DNA of 64,000 nucleotides, taken from NCBI GenBank assembly GCA_963764695.1, contig CAVXTW010000026.1, positions 1 to 64,000 on the forward strand, given 5' to 3'. The position numbers and the translations under genes are program-made. Shown piece after piece: positions 1 through 8,299 of the stretch. Each line of letters opens with the position of its first letter. The first letter of the stretch is position 1. Below the pieces are notes generated by a model. The model was given only the letters and a program-made list of their open reading frames with translations, was not told the DNA's origin and did no database searches. The stretch is from DATFRY01 sp963764695 (GTDB lineage Bacteria; Myxococcota_A; Polyangia; Haliangiales; Haliangiaceae).

Positions 1-217
1 GCCGGGTGAGGGACGCGCCCGACGACGCTCACACCCGGAGTGGGTGCTCTGCGACCTGAGCCCCTGCAACAGCTCGCGCCTGCGACACCGGTGCGACCGT
101 GGCACGTTACAGGTCCGGCGCGCGCGCGCTTGCTTGAAGTCGCGCGCTTGCGCGGGTCGGCCTCCGGCATACGCGGTGCAGAACTGCGCTCGTCAACTGG
201 AGCGGAGGTCTCACCCG

Positions 218-667
218 ATGAAGATCCTGGTCGCCGCTGTCGTCGTCGCAATTGCGGGAATCAGCGCGCCGGTGCTCGCCGGATCGAACAGCGCACGGCG
301 CACGGCAAGCGCCGCCAGCGTCGCAACGCCGCCAGAATTGACGGCCTCACCCGACGACGGAGTCGTCGGCTTCCCGGCCCGCCTGCGCGCCCCGGAACTG
401 GGACGCGCCAACCAGGTGGCCAAGGCGATCCTGGCGAAGAAGACCCGGCCCAGGGCGAAGCGGCCCAATGGCCTCAACACCCAGATCCGCCTGTGCGTGT
501 TCCCCAGCGGTGCGGTCACCGGCGTCGGGCTGATGAAGTCCTCGGGGGCTCCCGCCTTCGACCAGGCCGTGCTCACCAGCGCGCGGGCGTGGGTCTACGA
601 GTCGTATCTCGCGCCGGCCAACGTCCGCATCTGCGCGGCCATCTCGGTCGTCTACAGCACGCGCTGA
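218..667 (+). CDS. Secreted TonB C-terminal-domain-like protein
   Basis: 149-residue protein. The N-terminus (MKILVAAVVVAIAGISAPVLA) is a Sec signal peptide, so export is likely. Residues about 85-149 (IRLCVFPSGAVTGVGLMKSS, then FDQAVLTSARAW) resemble the TonB C-terminal fold used in energy transducers and in stand-alone periplasmic proteins. The ATG at 218 is chosen because GGAGG at 204-208 sits 9 nt upstream and the signal peptide starts there; the frame is open further upstream without a credible start. There is no ExbB/ExbD or TonB-dependent receptor nearby, so a role in transport is not supported. The fold call is by pattern only. Confidence 0.7.
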   Translation: MKILVAAVVVAIAGISAPVLAGSNSARRTASAASVATPPELTASPDDGVVGFPARLRAPELGRANQVAKAILAKKTRPRAKRPNGLNTQIRLCVFPSGAVTGVGLMKSSGAPAFDQAVLTSARAWVYESYLAPANVRICAAISVVYSTR

Positions 668-673
668 GCGGGT

Positions 674-690
674 CGCCCCGCTACGGGGCG
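674..690. terminator. Convergent hairpin, possible bidirectional terminator
   Basis: CGCCCCG, loop CTA, CGGGGCG forms a 7-bp GC stem in the 13-nt gap between two convergent genes; it overlaps the stop codon of the minus-strand thioesterase. There is no U-run, so intrinsic termination is uncertain. Confidence 0.4.
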
Positions 691-1445
691 CCTGCGATGG
701 AGCGGCGGACCTGCTCGACAACCTGGTCCAGCACCGCCGGAGGGTAGAAGTGGTCGCCGGGGAGGAGGCGCTCCGTGAAGGGCGCGGTGGTCTCGACCGC
801 CCACTCGGCCAGCGTTCCCTCGATGGAGCTGTCGCCGTCTCCCGCCATCGCGGTGATCGGGATCGAAAGCGGCGGCCGCTGCACGTGCACGTAGCGCTCG
901 CACAGGGTCACGTCGGCGCGCAGGATCGGTAGCAGCAGCGCGCACAGCTCCGGCTCGGCCAGCACGCCCTCCGGCATGCCACCCAGCTCGGCCAGGCGAT
1001 CGAGCAGGTCGCCGTCCGACAGCGTGTGCCACCTCTCCCTCCGGCCGCGCCGGGGCGCCGACGAGCCGGACACGAACAGGTGGATCGGCGCGACGCCGGA
1101 CTCGCGCAGCCGGTGCGCCGTCGCGAAGGCGATGAGCGCGCCCATGCTGTGGCCGAACAGCGCGAAGCGAGGACCGCCGTGGGCGGCGAGGACCGGGGCC
1201 AGCTCGGACACCAGCTCGTCGATGTCCTCGATCGGCCGCTCGGCGATGCGGGTCTCGCGCCCGGGCAGCTGGACCGGCAGGCAGTCGATGCCGGGGCCGA
1301 GCCGGGCGAACCAGTCGCGATAGCTCGACGCCCCTGCCCCGGCGTGTGGCAGGCAGAACAGCCGGGTGTCGGCACCGGTCGGCCGCGCCGTCGGGAACCA
1401 GCGGCGGAAGACCGGGTCGGTCAGGCCGGCCGCCGGCGGCACCAC
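681..1445 (-). CDS. Type II (GrsT-like) thioesterase, alpha/beta hydrolase
   Basis: 254 residues, normal length for the stand-alone thioesterases that remove misprimed acyl groups from PKS/NRPS carrier proteins. It shows LFCLPHAGAGASSY near the N-terminus (oxyanion region), PVQLPGRE, the nucleophile elbow GHSMG (Ser100), an acid-loop MAGDGDS and a C-terminal GDHFY histidine, the full triad pattern. The GTG start lies 4 nt after the stop of the cytochrome gene upstream, so the two are probably cotranscribed. No PKS or NRPS is in this window; either the target cluster lies elsewhere or this copy acts on another acyl carrier. Confidence 0.85.
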   Translation of the reverse strand: MVPPAAGLTDPVFRRWFPTARPTGADTRLFCLPHAGAGASSYRDWFARLGPGIDCLPVQLPGRETRIAERPIEDIDELVSELAPVLAAHGGPRFALFGHSMGALIAFATAHRLRESGVAPIHLFVSGSSAPRRGRRERWHTLSDGDLLDRLAELGGMPEGVLAEPELCALLLPILRADVTLCERYVHVQRPPLSIPITAMAGDGDSSIEGTLAEWAVETTAPFTERLLPGDHFYPPAVLDQVVEQVRRSIAGAP

Positions 1446-1449
1446 GTCC

Positions 1450-2655
1450 TCATTCCGGCGGACCGCACTCGCCCTTCATGGCCCCGATCCACTCGCGCAT
1501 GAGCACGAGCGACTCGTCGTGCACGAGCTGGCGCAGGAGCTCCGGCATGCGGATCTCCGGCTCGATCGACTCGAGCCGGAACATCATGATCGACAGGTCC
1601 GGCTCGCCCGGCACGATGCCGTACTCGCGTCCGCCCGTGCCCGGTCCGGCGGCGATCGGCGCCTTGCACACGCCGTAGTCGGCCGGGTTTGTCTGCTCGA
1701 TGGTGAGGTCGAGCCCGCTTGTGCGCGCCGGCCCGACCGGGCTGTGGCAGTGGGCGCAGTTGATGTCCAGCCACGCGCGGGCCCGCTGGTTGACGGTGCC
1801 GCTGTCCGGATCGTCCCACACCGGCGCGCGCGGCGCCTCGGCCGGATCGGCGGGCGCGCCGGTCAGGTAGCCGACCTCGGTCAGTGAGACGAGCTGGTTG
1901 GCCGCGCCGCCGCCCGCGTCGTAGTCGCGGTTGAGGTGGCGGGCCTGGATGCCGATCGGCGTGACGACATCGTCTGCCTCGTGGCAACCCTTGCACTGGT
2001 TCGTGTTGGGCACCAGGTAGCTCAGCTCGCGCGGCTTGCCGTCGGTGTGCACCCACTGCACCGGCACGCGCCCGCCGGCGATGCGCAGCTCCGCCTCGGT
2101 CTGCTCCTCGTTCCACACGTAGACGTGCCCCTCCCAGCCGTCCGCGCGGTGGACCAGGAGGCGCGTCTCGACCAGGCGCTCGGCGGTGGCCTTGCCCGGA
2201 CGAAGGTCATCGAGGTACGAGAAGGTCTTGATGATGACCGAGCCGACCGGCATCTCGAACACGCCGCCGGCAGAGTAGGTCATCGACTCGCCCGGCGGCA
2301 GCCACACGAAGCGGTGCTTGGTGGCGTAGTCGGAGAACAGCGGCGAGTTGATGTCGTACGGCACCACGCCCTGGTTGGGCACCTGGGCCGCGCCGTCGGT
2401 GAAGAAGCGATAGCTCGACAGGAGCTCGCACGGCTCGGCCGCCGGGTCGAAGCTCACCGCCTCGCCCGCGCTCGGGTTGCACACGTCGACCGGCGCGGCG
2501 TCCGGCTCGCCGGCGTTGACCATGTCGCCGCCGTCGTCGCCGTCATCGCTGCCGTCTCCGCCGCCTCCGTCATCGCCGCCGCCGCAGCCGGCGGCAGCCA
2601 GCAGCAGCGCGGCGAGCGCCAGGGGCAGCCCCGCGGCTGCCCGCGCCAGGCTCAA
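1450..2655 (-). CDS. SO2930-family dihaem c-type cytochrome lipoprotein
   Basis: 401 residues. Lipobox LAAAGC, then a Gly/Asp-rich tether about 25 residues long. Two haem-attachment motifs are present: CKGCH in a TNQCKGCHEADDVV context and CAHCH in WLDINCAHCHSP. This arrangement matches the family named after Shewanella SO2930, which is normally encoded beside a parallel beta-helix protein, as here. It is predicted to be a membrane-anchored periplasmic or surface electron carrier; substrate unknown. Its start overlaps the stop of the beta-helix gene by 4 bp (2652-2655), so expression is coupled. Confidence 0.85.
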   Translation of the reverse strand: MSLARAAAGLPLALAALLLAAAGCGGGDDGGGGDGSDDGDDGGDMVNAGEPDAAPVDVCNPSAGEAVSFDPAAEPCELLSSYRFFTDGAAQVPNQGVVPYDINSPLFSDYATKHRFVWLPPGESMTYSAGGVFEMPVGSVIIKTFSYLDDLRPGKATAERLVETRLLVHRADGWEGHVYVWNEEQTEAELRIAGGRVPVQWVHTDGKPRELSYLVPNTNQCKGCHEADDVVTPIGIQARHLNRDYDAGGGAANQLVSLTEVGYLTGAPADPAEAPRAPVWDDPDSGTVNQRARAWLDINCAHCHSPVGPARTSGLDLTIEQTNPADYGVCKAPIAAGPGTGGREYGIVPGEPDLSIMMFRLESIEPEIRMPELLRQLVHDESLVLMREWIGAMKGECGPPE

Positions 2656-3995
2656 GGCGTGACCCCGTCGAGGACGACCTCGGCGACCGGCGCGTGCTCG
2701 CAGTCATGCGGCGCCGCGTCGAGGCTGGGGTTGGCCAGGGTGTTGGCGAAGTCCAGGTTCACGAAGTCGGCGTCGCCGTTGGCCTGGATGCAGATCTGAA
2801 ACTCCGGGAGGTATTCACCGGTCTTCTTGTCGGTTCGTGCCGGGTCGAGCACGCCGTCGAAGACGAAGTCCGGCATGACCTTCGGCGGCTCTGGCAGGTT
2901 GAGCTCCAGGAGGGCCCAGGCGGCCGCGAGATCTCCGGACGGCAGGGTGCCGCCTCCGGCGATCTCGTTGTCATGAAAGTAGAGAACGTCCGGGTACGGA
3001 TCGTAGTCGTCGTCGTTCGGCTCGCCGACGACCAGGTAGCTGATGATGAGCACGTTGGCGCTCTGGTTGTCGGCGATGTTGTTGTTGAACACCTCGATCT
3101 CGTGCGCCGCCAGCACCATGACACCTGTGCCGGGCGGCACCGAGGCCACGGTGGTGCCGGGCGCGGCGAAGTTGTCGCCGTTGTTCTCGAAGATCTCGTT
3201 GTCGTACACGCGCGTGCCGACGCCGTTGGCCAGCTGCAGCCCCGGCAGGTTGAACACCAGGATGCCGCCGGTGTTGCCGGTGGCGGTGTTCTCGTACACG
3301 TCGGCGCCGTTGGTGTTCTCGATCTCGATGCCGGCCACGTTCCCCTCGACCGTGTTGCCTCGCACCACCGCGCGCTCGGTCTGGCCGACGTAGATACCGG
3401 CATCCGACGCCCCGCGCACGATCGAGTCCTCGATCAGCACGTCGGAGCACTGCACCGGGTAGATGCCGTAAGCGCCGTTCTCGTCGCTGGCCTCGCCGGT
3501 CCACTCGGTCCGCACGCCGCGGAAGACGATGTTGTCGGCACCCTCGACCTTGATGGCGTCGCCCACGGTGTCCTCGACCGCCAGGTCCTCGCAGGTGAAG
3601 TTGTCGGCGGTGACCAGCAGGCCCTCGGCGCCGTCGGTCTGCCCGGCGAACGACAGGATGGTCTCGGCCTCCCCCTCGCCGCGCAGGGTCACCCCGGCCA
3701 CGTCGAGCGACAGGCCGCTGGTGAACGCGTACGTGCCGGCGTGCAGCAGGATGACGTCGCCTTCCTCCGCCTCGATCAGCGCCGTCTGCAGCGCCGTCTG
3801 ATCGTCATCGCCCGGCGACAGCTCGACGCAGCGACCCTCGATCTCGCCGCACGCATCCGACGGTGCGTCGTCGCCGTCGTCATCGGTGCCATCGTCGTCG
3901 ATGCCGTCGTCGCCGTCTTCGTTGTCGCCGCAGGCAATGAGCGACGGGGAAAGAACGAGCGCGAACGTGAATGTGAACGCCAGCGGACTCCGCAT
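2652..3995 (-). CDS. Parallel beta-helix repeat lipoprotein, partner of the SO2930-type cytochrome
   Basis: 447 residues. The signal peptide ends in a lipobox-like SLIAC and is followed by an Asp-rich tether (about residues 23-45). Residues 60-330 carry right-handed beta-helix rungs, with repeated patterns such as NIVFRGVRTEW, DVLIEDSIVRG, RAVVRGNTVEGN and RVYDNEIFENN spaced about 22-25 residues. A C-terminal non-repeat part contains conserved aromatic residues. This family travels with SO2930-type cytochromes. It is the first gene of a three-gene minus-strand operon (beta-helix, cytochrome, thioesterase). Function is unknown; surface polysaccharide or metal-related roles are only guesses. 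Confidence 0.82.
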   Translation of the reverse strand: MRSPLAFTFTFALVLSPSLIACGDNEDGDDGIDDDGTDDDGDDAPSDACGEIEGRCVELSPGDDDQTALQTALIEAEEGDVILLHAGTYAFTSGLSLDVAGVTLRGEGEAETILSFAGQTDGAEGLLVTADNFTCEDLAVEDTVGDAIKVEGADNIVFRGVRTEWTGEASDENGAYGIYPVQCSDVLIEDSIVRGASDAGIYVGQTERAVVRGNTVEGNVAGIEIENTNGADVYENTATGNTGGILVFNLPGLQLANGVGTRVYDNEIFENNGDNFAAPGTTVASVPPGTGVMVLAAHEIEVFNNNIADNQSANVLIISYLVVGEPNDDDYDPYPDVLYFHDNEIAGGGTLPSGDLAAAWALLELNLPEPPKVMPDFVFDGVLDPARTDKKTGEYLPEFQICIQANGDADFVNLDFANTLANPSLDAAPHDCEHAPVAEVVLDGVTP

Positions 3996-4024
3996 AAGCC
4001 AAGCCTCCAGTGGTCAGACCAGGA

Positions 4025-4045
4025 CCGGACGTTATTTCCGTCCGG
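4025..4045. promoter_or_regulatory. 7-bp inverted repeat between minus-strand genes
   Basis: CCGGACG, 7-nt spacer, CGTCCGG, 30 bp upstream of the beta-helix gene and downstream of the zinc-ribbon gene. It could be a terminator stem for the upstream gene (no U-run) or an operator for the beta-helix/cytochrome operon; the sequence does not decide. Confidence 0.4.
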
Positions 4046-4093
4046 CCCGTCCGGTCAACGATTCTCTTCGCCGTCGACAGCCCGCCGCCGGCT

Positions 4094-4633
4094 TTACTGC
4101 CTGCGGAAGCTGGCGACGGCGCTGGGGAACGCATCGCTTGCGCTGCGCCGCAGGTCGCGTGCCCGCCAGCCCGCATGCACCGCGCCGACGACCACGACCA
4201 GGAACAGGAGGCGCAGGAGCAGGATCGGCCCGGGCGACAGCACGGCGACCGGGTCGGCCATCAGCGCGAACCCGAAGTGCGCCACGAACAGAAACAGCGC
4301 CATCACCGACGCGCCCAGCGGCATGAAGCGCGCGACCAGACACAGCGCGAACAGCGCCCCGGCCTGGAACAGCGCCGGCGGCGCGAGCTGCGAGAACTCG
4401 CCCGGCGCGCCCAGCCAGCGCAGATACGCGTACGAGACCCCGAGGCTGAGCAGCTCGATGCCGCCGAGCGCGGCGAGCCACCGCTGCAGGGTCGTGATGG
4501 CGGGCGTGACCTCACCCGCCACGGCCAGCTCCAGCTCTCGATCCGCGCCACATCCGGCGCAGTACCGATGTTCGAGCGCGAGGGCGGCCCCGCACCGCAA
4601 ACACGTCGTGTTGAGCTCCTTGGGCGGAAGCAT
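4094..4633 (-). CDS. Zinc-ribbon membrane protein
   Basis: 179 residues. The N-terminus has two CxxC knuckles (CLRCG and CAGCG about 15 residues apart), a cytoplasmic zinc ribbon. After a linker come about four hydrophobic segments (LLSLGVSYAYL, LFQAGALFALCLVARFMPLG, VMALFLFVAHFGFALM, LLLRLLFLVVVVGAV). Small ribbon-plus-TM proteins like this are common and uncharacterised. It lies 38 nt after the LeuA-like gene on the same strand and may be read with it. Confidence 0.7.
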   Translation of the reverse strand: MLPPKELNTTCLRCGAALALEHRYCAGCGADRELELAVAGEVTPAITTLQRWLAALGGIELLSLGVSYAYLRWLGAPGEFSQLAPPALFQAGALFALCLVARFMPLGASVMALFLFVAHFGFALMADPVAVLSPGPILLLRLLFLVVVVGAVHAGWRARDLRRSASDAFPSAVASFRRQ

Positions 4634-4671
4634 GGCCCAAGTATAGCGCCACCGACGGTCCGCGCCCGCGG

Positions 4672-5277
4672 CTACTTCTCGCCCAGCTCCTTCTTGATGT
4701 TCTCGATCACCTCGGTATAGCTGGTGCTCTCGACCACCTCGGCGAGCTCTTCGGTGTAGCGGGTGACCAGATCGTCGCGGTTTCGCTCGCGGGCGTCCTG
4801 GCGGCTCTTGTAGAGGGTGATGAAGGCGCGCTCGGCGTTGACGAAGTACTCGACCGCGGCGATGACGGCGCGGGCGGTCGATGACGCGATCGAGCGCGAC
4901 GAGTCGGAGAAACCGAACACCTTGCCGTCGGTGTTGCGGACCTCGAGGGTCACCTCGCCGACCGAGTCGGCGCCGGCCCGGCGCTTCTTGGTGTCGAGGC
5001 GGGCGTGGACGTGAAAGCTGGCCAGCTCGATCGACTTGAGCGACTGGTACTCGATCTCGTATCGCTTGAACAGACCGGCCACCAGCGCGTCGACGAGGCC
5101 GACGCCCTCCCCGTCCACGACGTGAGAGCTGCCGTTCTGTGTCGTCTCCACCTTCACGCGACTCCTGCCGGTCGCGCTGTCCTCCTCGAGCACGAGGTGC
5201 TTGATCTCGAGGTTGAGGTAGTCGCTGCCGAGCACGCGGCGGATGAGATCCAGGTTGGCAGGCGGGAGCTTGGTCAC
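4672..5277 (-). CDS. LeuA allosteric-domain-like protein, stand-alone
   Basis: About 201 residues. Central part (VDGEGVGLVDALVAGLFKRY, later VGEVTLEVRN and SRSIASSTARAVIAAVEYFVN) resembles the C-terminal regulatory domain of 2-isopropylmalate synthase, which binds leucine, but no catalytic TIM barrel precedes it. The GTG at 5277 is the first usable start in frame. An extra C-terminal tail of about 45 charged residues (TLYKSRQDARERNRDD onward) looks helical. It may sense an amino acid or be a structural derivative; the family call is moderate. It is transcribed divergently from the glycosylase/arginine operon, 46 bp away. Confidence 0.6.
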   Translation of the reverse strand: MTKLPPANLDLIRRVLGSDYLNLEIKHLVLEEDSATGRSRVKVETTQNGSSHVVDGEGVGLVDALVAGLFKRYEIEYQSLKSIELASFHVHARLDTKKRRAGADSVGEVTLEVRNTDGKVFGFSDSSRSIASSTARAVIAAVEYFVNAERAFITLYKSRQDARERNRDDLVTRYTEELAEVVESTSYTEVIENIKKELGEK

Positions 5278-5323
5278 GGGAAGATCATAGCAGCCCTGAC
5301 AAGATCCGGCTCCGCCGTCGTCG

Positions 5324-5989
5324 GTGCATACTCCGGTCGTGGACCCGAACCGGCGCACGATCGCCCGCCTGCGCTCCCACCTGCGCGTTCTTCGCAGCTG
5401 CGAGCAGTGCCCCGACATGAAGCGTCCGGTCGTGACCGGCGCCGCAGTCGCGTCACCTGTCTTGCTCGTGGGACAGGCACCCGGTGTGCACGAGGGCCGG
5501 CTCGACCGGCCGTTCGCGTGGACCGCGGGAAAGACCATGTTTGGCTGGTTCGGCGAGATCGGTCTGACTGAATCGGACTTTCGCGAGAGGGTGTACATGG
5601 CTGCCGTGTGCCGCTGCTTCCCCGGCAAGAACCCGAACGGCGGCGACCGGGTGCCGTCACCGGACGAGATCGCGCAATGCTCGCGCTGGCTGGCACGCGA
5701 GGTGGACCTCCTGCGGCCGCAGCTGGTGCTGCCGGTCGGCAAGCTGGCCATCGCGCAGGTCCTGCCGGGCTCGCAGAAGCTCGACCAGGTGGTCGGACGC
5801 GTCCTGCGTGCAGAATTCCACGGACACGAGATGGACGTGATTCCCCTGCCCCATCCCTCGGGAGCCTCGACCTGGCACCGCATCGAGCCGGGCAAGACTC
5901 TCCTGCGCCGCGCGCTGAGCGAGGTCGCCGCGCACCCGGCGTTCCGGAGCCTGCTGGCGACCCGGGCGGCGGCAGAGGTGCGGGCATGA
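5324..5989 (+). CDS. Uracil-DNA glycosylase superfamily protein (Fe-S type likely)
   Basis: 221 residues. Motif A VLLVGQAPGVHEGRLDRPFA and TAGKTMFGWF match the water-activating and base-pocket segments of family 4/5 uracil-DNA glycosylases, and PLPHPSGAST is the intercalation-loop motif. Cys residues at CEQCP near the N-terminus and in AAVCRC and AQCSRW fit the four-cysteine Fe-S cluster of these families. GTG at 5324 is used; GTG at 5339 is equally possible. The stop overlaps the start of argE (ATGA), so a DNA-repair enzyme is translationally coupled to arginine biosynthesis genes, which is probably incidental. Confidence 0.8.
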   Translation: MHTPVVDPNRRTIARLRSHLRVLRSCEQCPDMKRPVVTGAAVASPVLLVGQAPGVHEGRLDRPFAWTAGKTMFGWFGEIGLTESDFRERVYMAAVCRCFPGKNPNGGDRVPSPDEIAQCSRWLAREVDLLRPQLVLPVGKLAIAQVLPGSQKLDQVVGRVLRAEFHGHEMDVIPLPHPSGASTWHRIEPGKTLLRRALSEVAAHPAFRSLLATRAAAEVRA

Positions 5990-7122
5990 CCGGCCGCGGC
6001 GATGGCGTGGCCGCCTGGCTCTCGCGGCTCATCGAGGTTCCGACCCACAATCCGGGCGGCGACGAGCCGGCGCTGGCCCGCCTGCTGGCCGAGGCGCTGG
6101 CCGCCCGCGGCGCCGACGACGTGGCCGTGGAGCTGGTGCCGCGCCCGGTGTCGGCCGAGGTCCCGGCCGGCACCTCCGGCGCCTACGTCTACGCCCGCTG
6201 GGGCTCGCCGCGCCTGCTGGTCAACACGCACATCGACACGGTGCCGCCCAACCGCTCGTGGAGCCGGGATCCGTTCGCGCCGCACATCGACGGCGACCGG
6301 CTGGTCGGGCTGGGCGCGGCCGACACAAAGGGAGCCGCGGCCGCGATCCTGTGCGCGCTCGAGCGCGAGCAGCCGCGGGACGTCGCGGTGCTGTTCTCGG
6401 GGGACGAGGAGTTCACCGGCACCTGCGTGCGCGCCTTCGTCGACTCGCCGCGCGCGGCCGGCATCGAGCGCGCGCTGGTGTCCGAGCCGACCAGCCGCCG
6501 CATCGGCGTGCGCCACCGCGGCGTGTCCTGCTTCCGCGCCGAGGTCGCGTCGCACGGCGGTCACTCGTCGCGCGCCGATCATCTGCCCAAGCCGATGGTG
6601 GCGCTGGGCCGGCTCGCGGTCGAGCTGGACGGCGTGGCCCGGCGCTGGCTCGGCCGCGGCCCCGAGGGCATGACCGGTCTTTGCCTCAACGTGGCGTCGA
6701 TCGAGGGCGGCGTCGCCTTCAATGTCGTGCCGGAGCGCGCGGCGCTCACCTTCTCGTTCCGCCCGCCGCCCGGCTGCGACCGCCCCGCCCTCGACGGCGA
6801 CCTGGTCCAGGCGCTGGCCAGCGCGGCCCTCGAGGAGGGCCCGTCGGTGAGCATGGTCGAGGTGATGGACCGGCCGCCGTTCGCCACCGCCGACCTGGAC
6901 GGCTTCCGGCCGCTGCTCGGCGATCTGGTCCAGGATTCCGTCCAGCTCGATTTCTGGACCGAGGCGGCGGTGCTGGCCGAGGCCGGCATCGACGCGGTGG
7001 TGCTCGGCCCCGGCGACATCGCGGTCGCCCACGGCGCCGACGAGTGGGTACCGCTGGCCGACCTCGACTGGGCCGTGGACATGTACGCGGCTGCGTTCGC
7101 ACGCACGCGGCAGCGGAAGTGA
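5986..7122 (+). CDS. argE: Acetylornithine deacetylase (M20 family)
   Basis: 378 residues. Metal-site signature NTHIDTVPP, then GLGAADTKGAAAAIL, SGDEEFTGT (catalytic Glu in EE), ALVSEPTSRRIGVRHRG and dimerisation-domain SHGGHSSRAD are all in order; LGPGDIAVAHGADEWV supplies the last metal His. The M20 family also includes succinyl-diaminopimelate desuccinylase and carboxypeptidases. Direct coupling to an N-acetylglutamate synthase gene (GTGA overlap at 7119-7122) favours ArgE, which releases ornithine from N-acetylornithine in the linear arginine pathway. Start ATG at 5986 overlaps the glycosylase stop. Confidence 0.85.
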   Translation: MTGRGDGVAAWLSRLIEVPTHNPGGDEPALARLLAEALAARGADDVAVELVPRPVSAEVPAGTSGAYVYARWGSPRLLVNTHIDTVPPNRSWSRDPFAPHIDGDRLVGLGAADTKGAAAAILCALEREQPRDVAVLFSGDEEFTGTCVRAFVDSPRAAGIERALVSEPTSRRIGVRHRGVSCFRAEVASHGGHSSRADHLPKPMVALGRLAVELDGVARRWLGRGPEGMTGLCLNVASIEGGVAFNVVPERAALTFSFRPPPGCDRPALDGDLVQALASAALEEGPSVSMVEVMDRPPFATADLDGFRPLLGDLVQDSVQLDFWTEAAVLAEAGIDAVVLGPGDIAVAHGADEWVPLADLDWAVDMYAAAFARTRQRK

Positions 7123-8231
7123 CGCCGGCGCCGAGCCAGCTGGTCACGCGCTTCCTGGCCAGCGTCGGTCGGCCGGCCGAGGCAGAGCTCTACCTGTCGC
7201 TGTTCCGGGCCGAGCGGCGCGAGAGCTTCGCGCTCATCGCCGTCGACAGCGACGTGGCCGGCGTGGCGGCCGACGCGCTGGCTGTCGATCTCGAGTTCCT
7301 GTCGCAGCTGGGCCTGAGCCCGATCCTCGCCTTCGACTCGGCCGAGCAGGCTGCGGCGATGGCGGCCTGGCTCGGCCCCGGCGCGCCGGCGCACATCGTG
7401 GAGCCGGGCGCGGCCGCGCACCTGGCCAGCCAGGGCGGCATCGCGCTGGTCCCGCTGGTGGAGACAGGCCACGAGCCGGATGGACGAGAGCGGCAGGAGC
7501 AGCTCTGCCGGATGGTCGCCGCGCTCGGCACGCGCAAGGTGGTGCTGCTCGGCGCCGACGGCGGGCTGGTGCGATCGAGCGGCGAGCCGCTGTCGATCGT
7601 CGACGTCACGGCCGAGTGGGACGAGCTGAGCGCGCCGGGCGCCCTGCCCGCTCCACAGGCCGGGGCGCTCGTCCTCGCTCGAGCCCTCATCGACGCGGTC
7701 CCGCATGCGATGACCGTGGCGATCACCTCGCCGCTCGATCTCCTGCGCGAGCTGTTCACCGTCCGCGGAGCCGGCACCTTGGTCCGCCGCGGCGCGATGG
7801 TGACCGTGCACGAGCGCCTGGCCGATGTCGACCGGGCGCGACTCGGCGGGCTCGTCGAGACGGCCTTCGGACGCCGGCTGCGGCCCGCCTTCTGGGACCG
7901 GCCGATCGAGCGCGCGTACCTGGCCGGCGACTACCGCGGCGCGGCGCTGGTGGCGCCGACCGCCGTGGGCCCGTACCTGAGCAAGCTCGCGGTCGGGGCG
8001 CCGGCGCGCGGCGAGGGCATCGGCCGCGATCTGTGGCGCGTGCTGTGCCGCGACTACCCGGCCCTGTTCTGGCGCAGCCGGCCCGACAACCCGATCGTCC
8101 CGTGGTACCAGGAGCAGTGTCACGGCATGGTGAAGTCCGGGCCGTGGCACGTGTACTGGCGCGGGCTCGAGGTCGCGCGCATCGCGGCTGCGATCGAGGC
8201 GGCGCTCGGCGCACCGCCCGACTTCGAGTAG
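7119..8231 (+). CDS. N-acetylglutamate synthase with amino-acid-kinase-like and DUF619 NAT domains
   Basis: 370 residues, GTG start overlapping the argE stop by 4 bp. Residues about 1-215 form a reduced amino-acid-kinase-like domain (LGLSPILAFDSAEQAAAMAAWL, TRKVVLLGADGGL) without clear phosphate-binding loops. Residues about 220-370 match the acetyltransferase domain of DUF619-type (vertebrate/NAGS-K) synthases: YRGAALVAP, PYLSKLAVGAPARGEGIGRD (acetyl-CoA loop) and FWRSRPDNPI. Predicted to acetylate glutamate, the first step of arginine synthesis; arginine inhibition through the kinase-like domain is known for the family. The layout differs from E. coli ArgA by its NAT type. Confidence 0.8.
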   Translation: MTPAPSQLVTRFLASVGRPAEAELYLSLFRAERRESFALIAVDSDVAGVAADALAVDLEFLSQLGLSPILAFDSAEQAAAMAAWLGPGAPAHIVEPGAAAHLASQGGIALVPLVETGHEPDGRERQEQLCRMVAALGTRKVVLLGADGGLVRSSGEPLSIVDVTAEWDELSAPGALPAPQAGALVLARALIDAVPHAMTVAITSPLDLLRELFTVRGAGTLVRRGAMVTVHERLADVDRARLGGLVETAFGRRLRPAFWDRPIERAYLAGDYRGAALVAPTAVGPYLSKLAVGAPARGEGIGRDLWRVLCRDYPALFWRSRPDNPIVPWYQEQCHGMVKSGPWHVYWRGLEVARIAAAIEAALGAPPDFE

Positions 8232-8299
8232 ACCGCGGCGTATCTCCCGACGCGCGGCGCGTCAGGCGCTGGCACGACACCTGCTTTGCGAAGGCTGCC

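Noticed and set aside
4672..7032. Very long minus-strand open frame opposite argE
   Set aside because: Only the last 201 codons look like protein; the rest is the antisense shadow of the glycosylase and argE genes, with histidine/arginine-rich composition.
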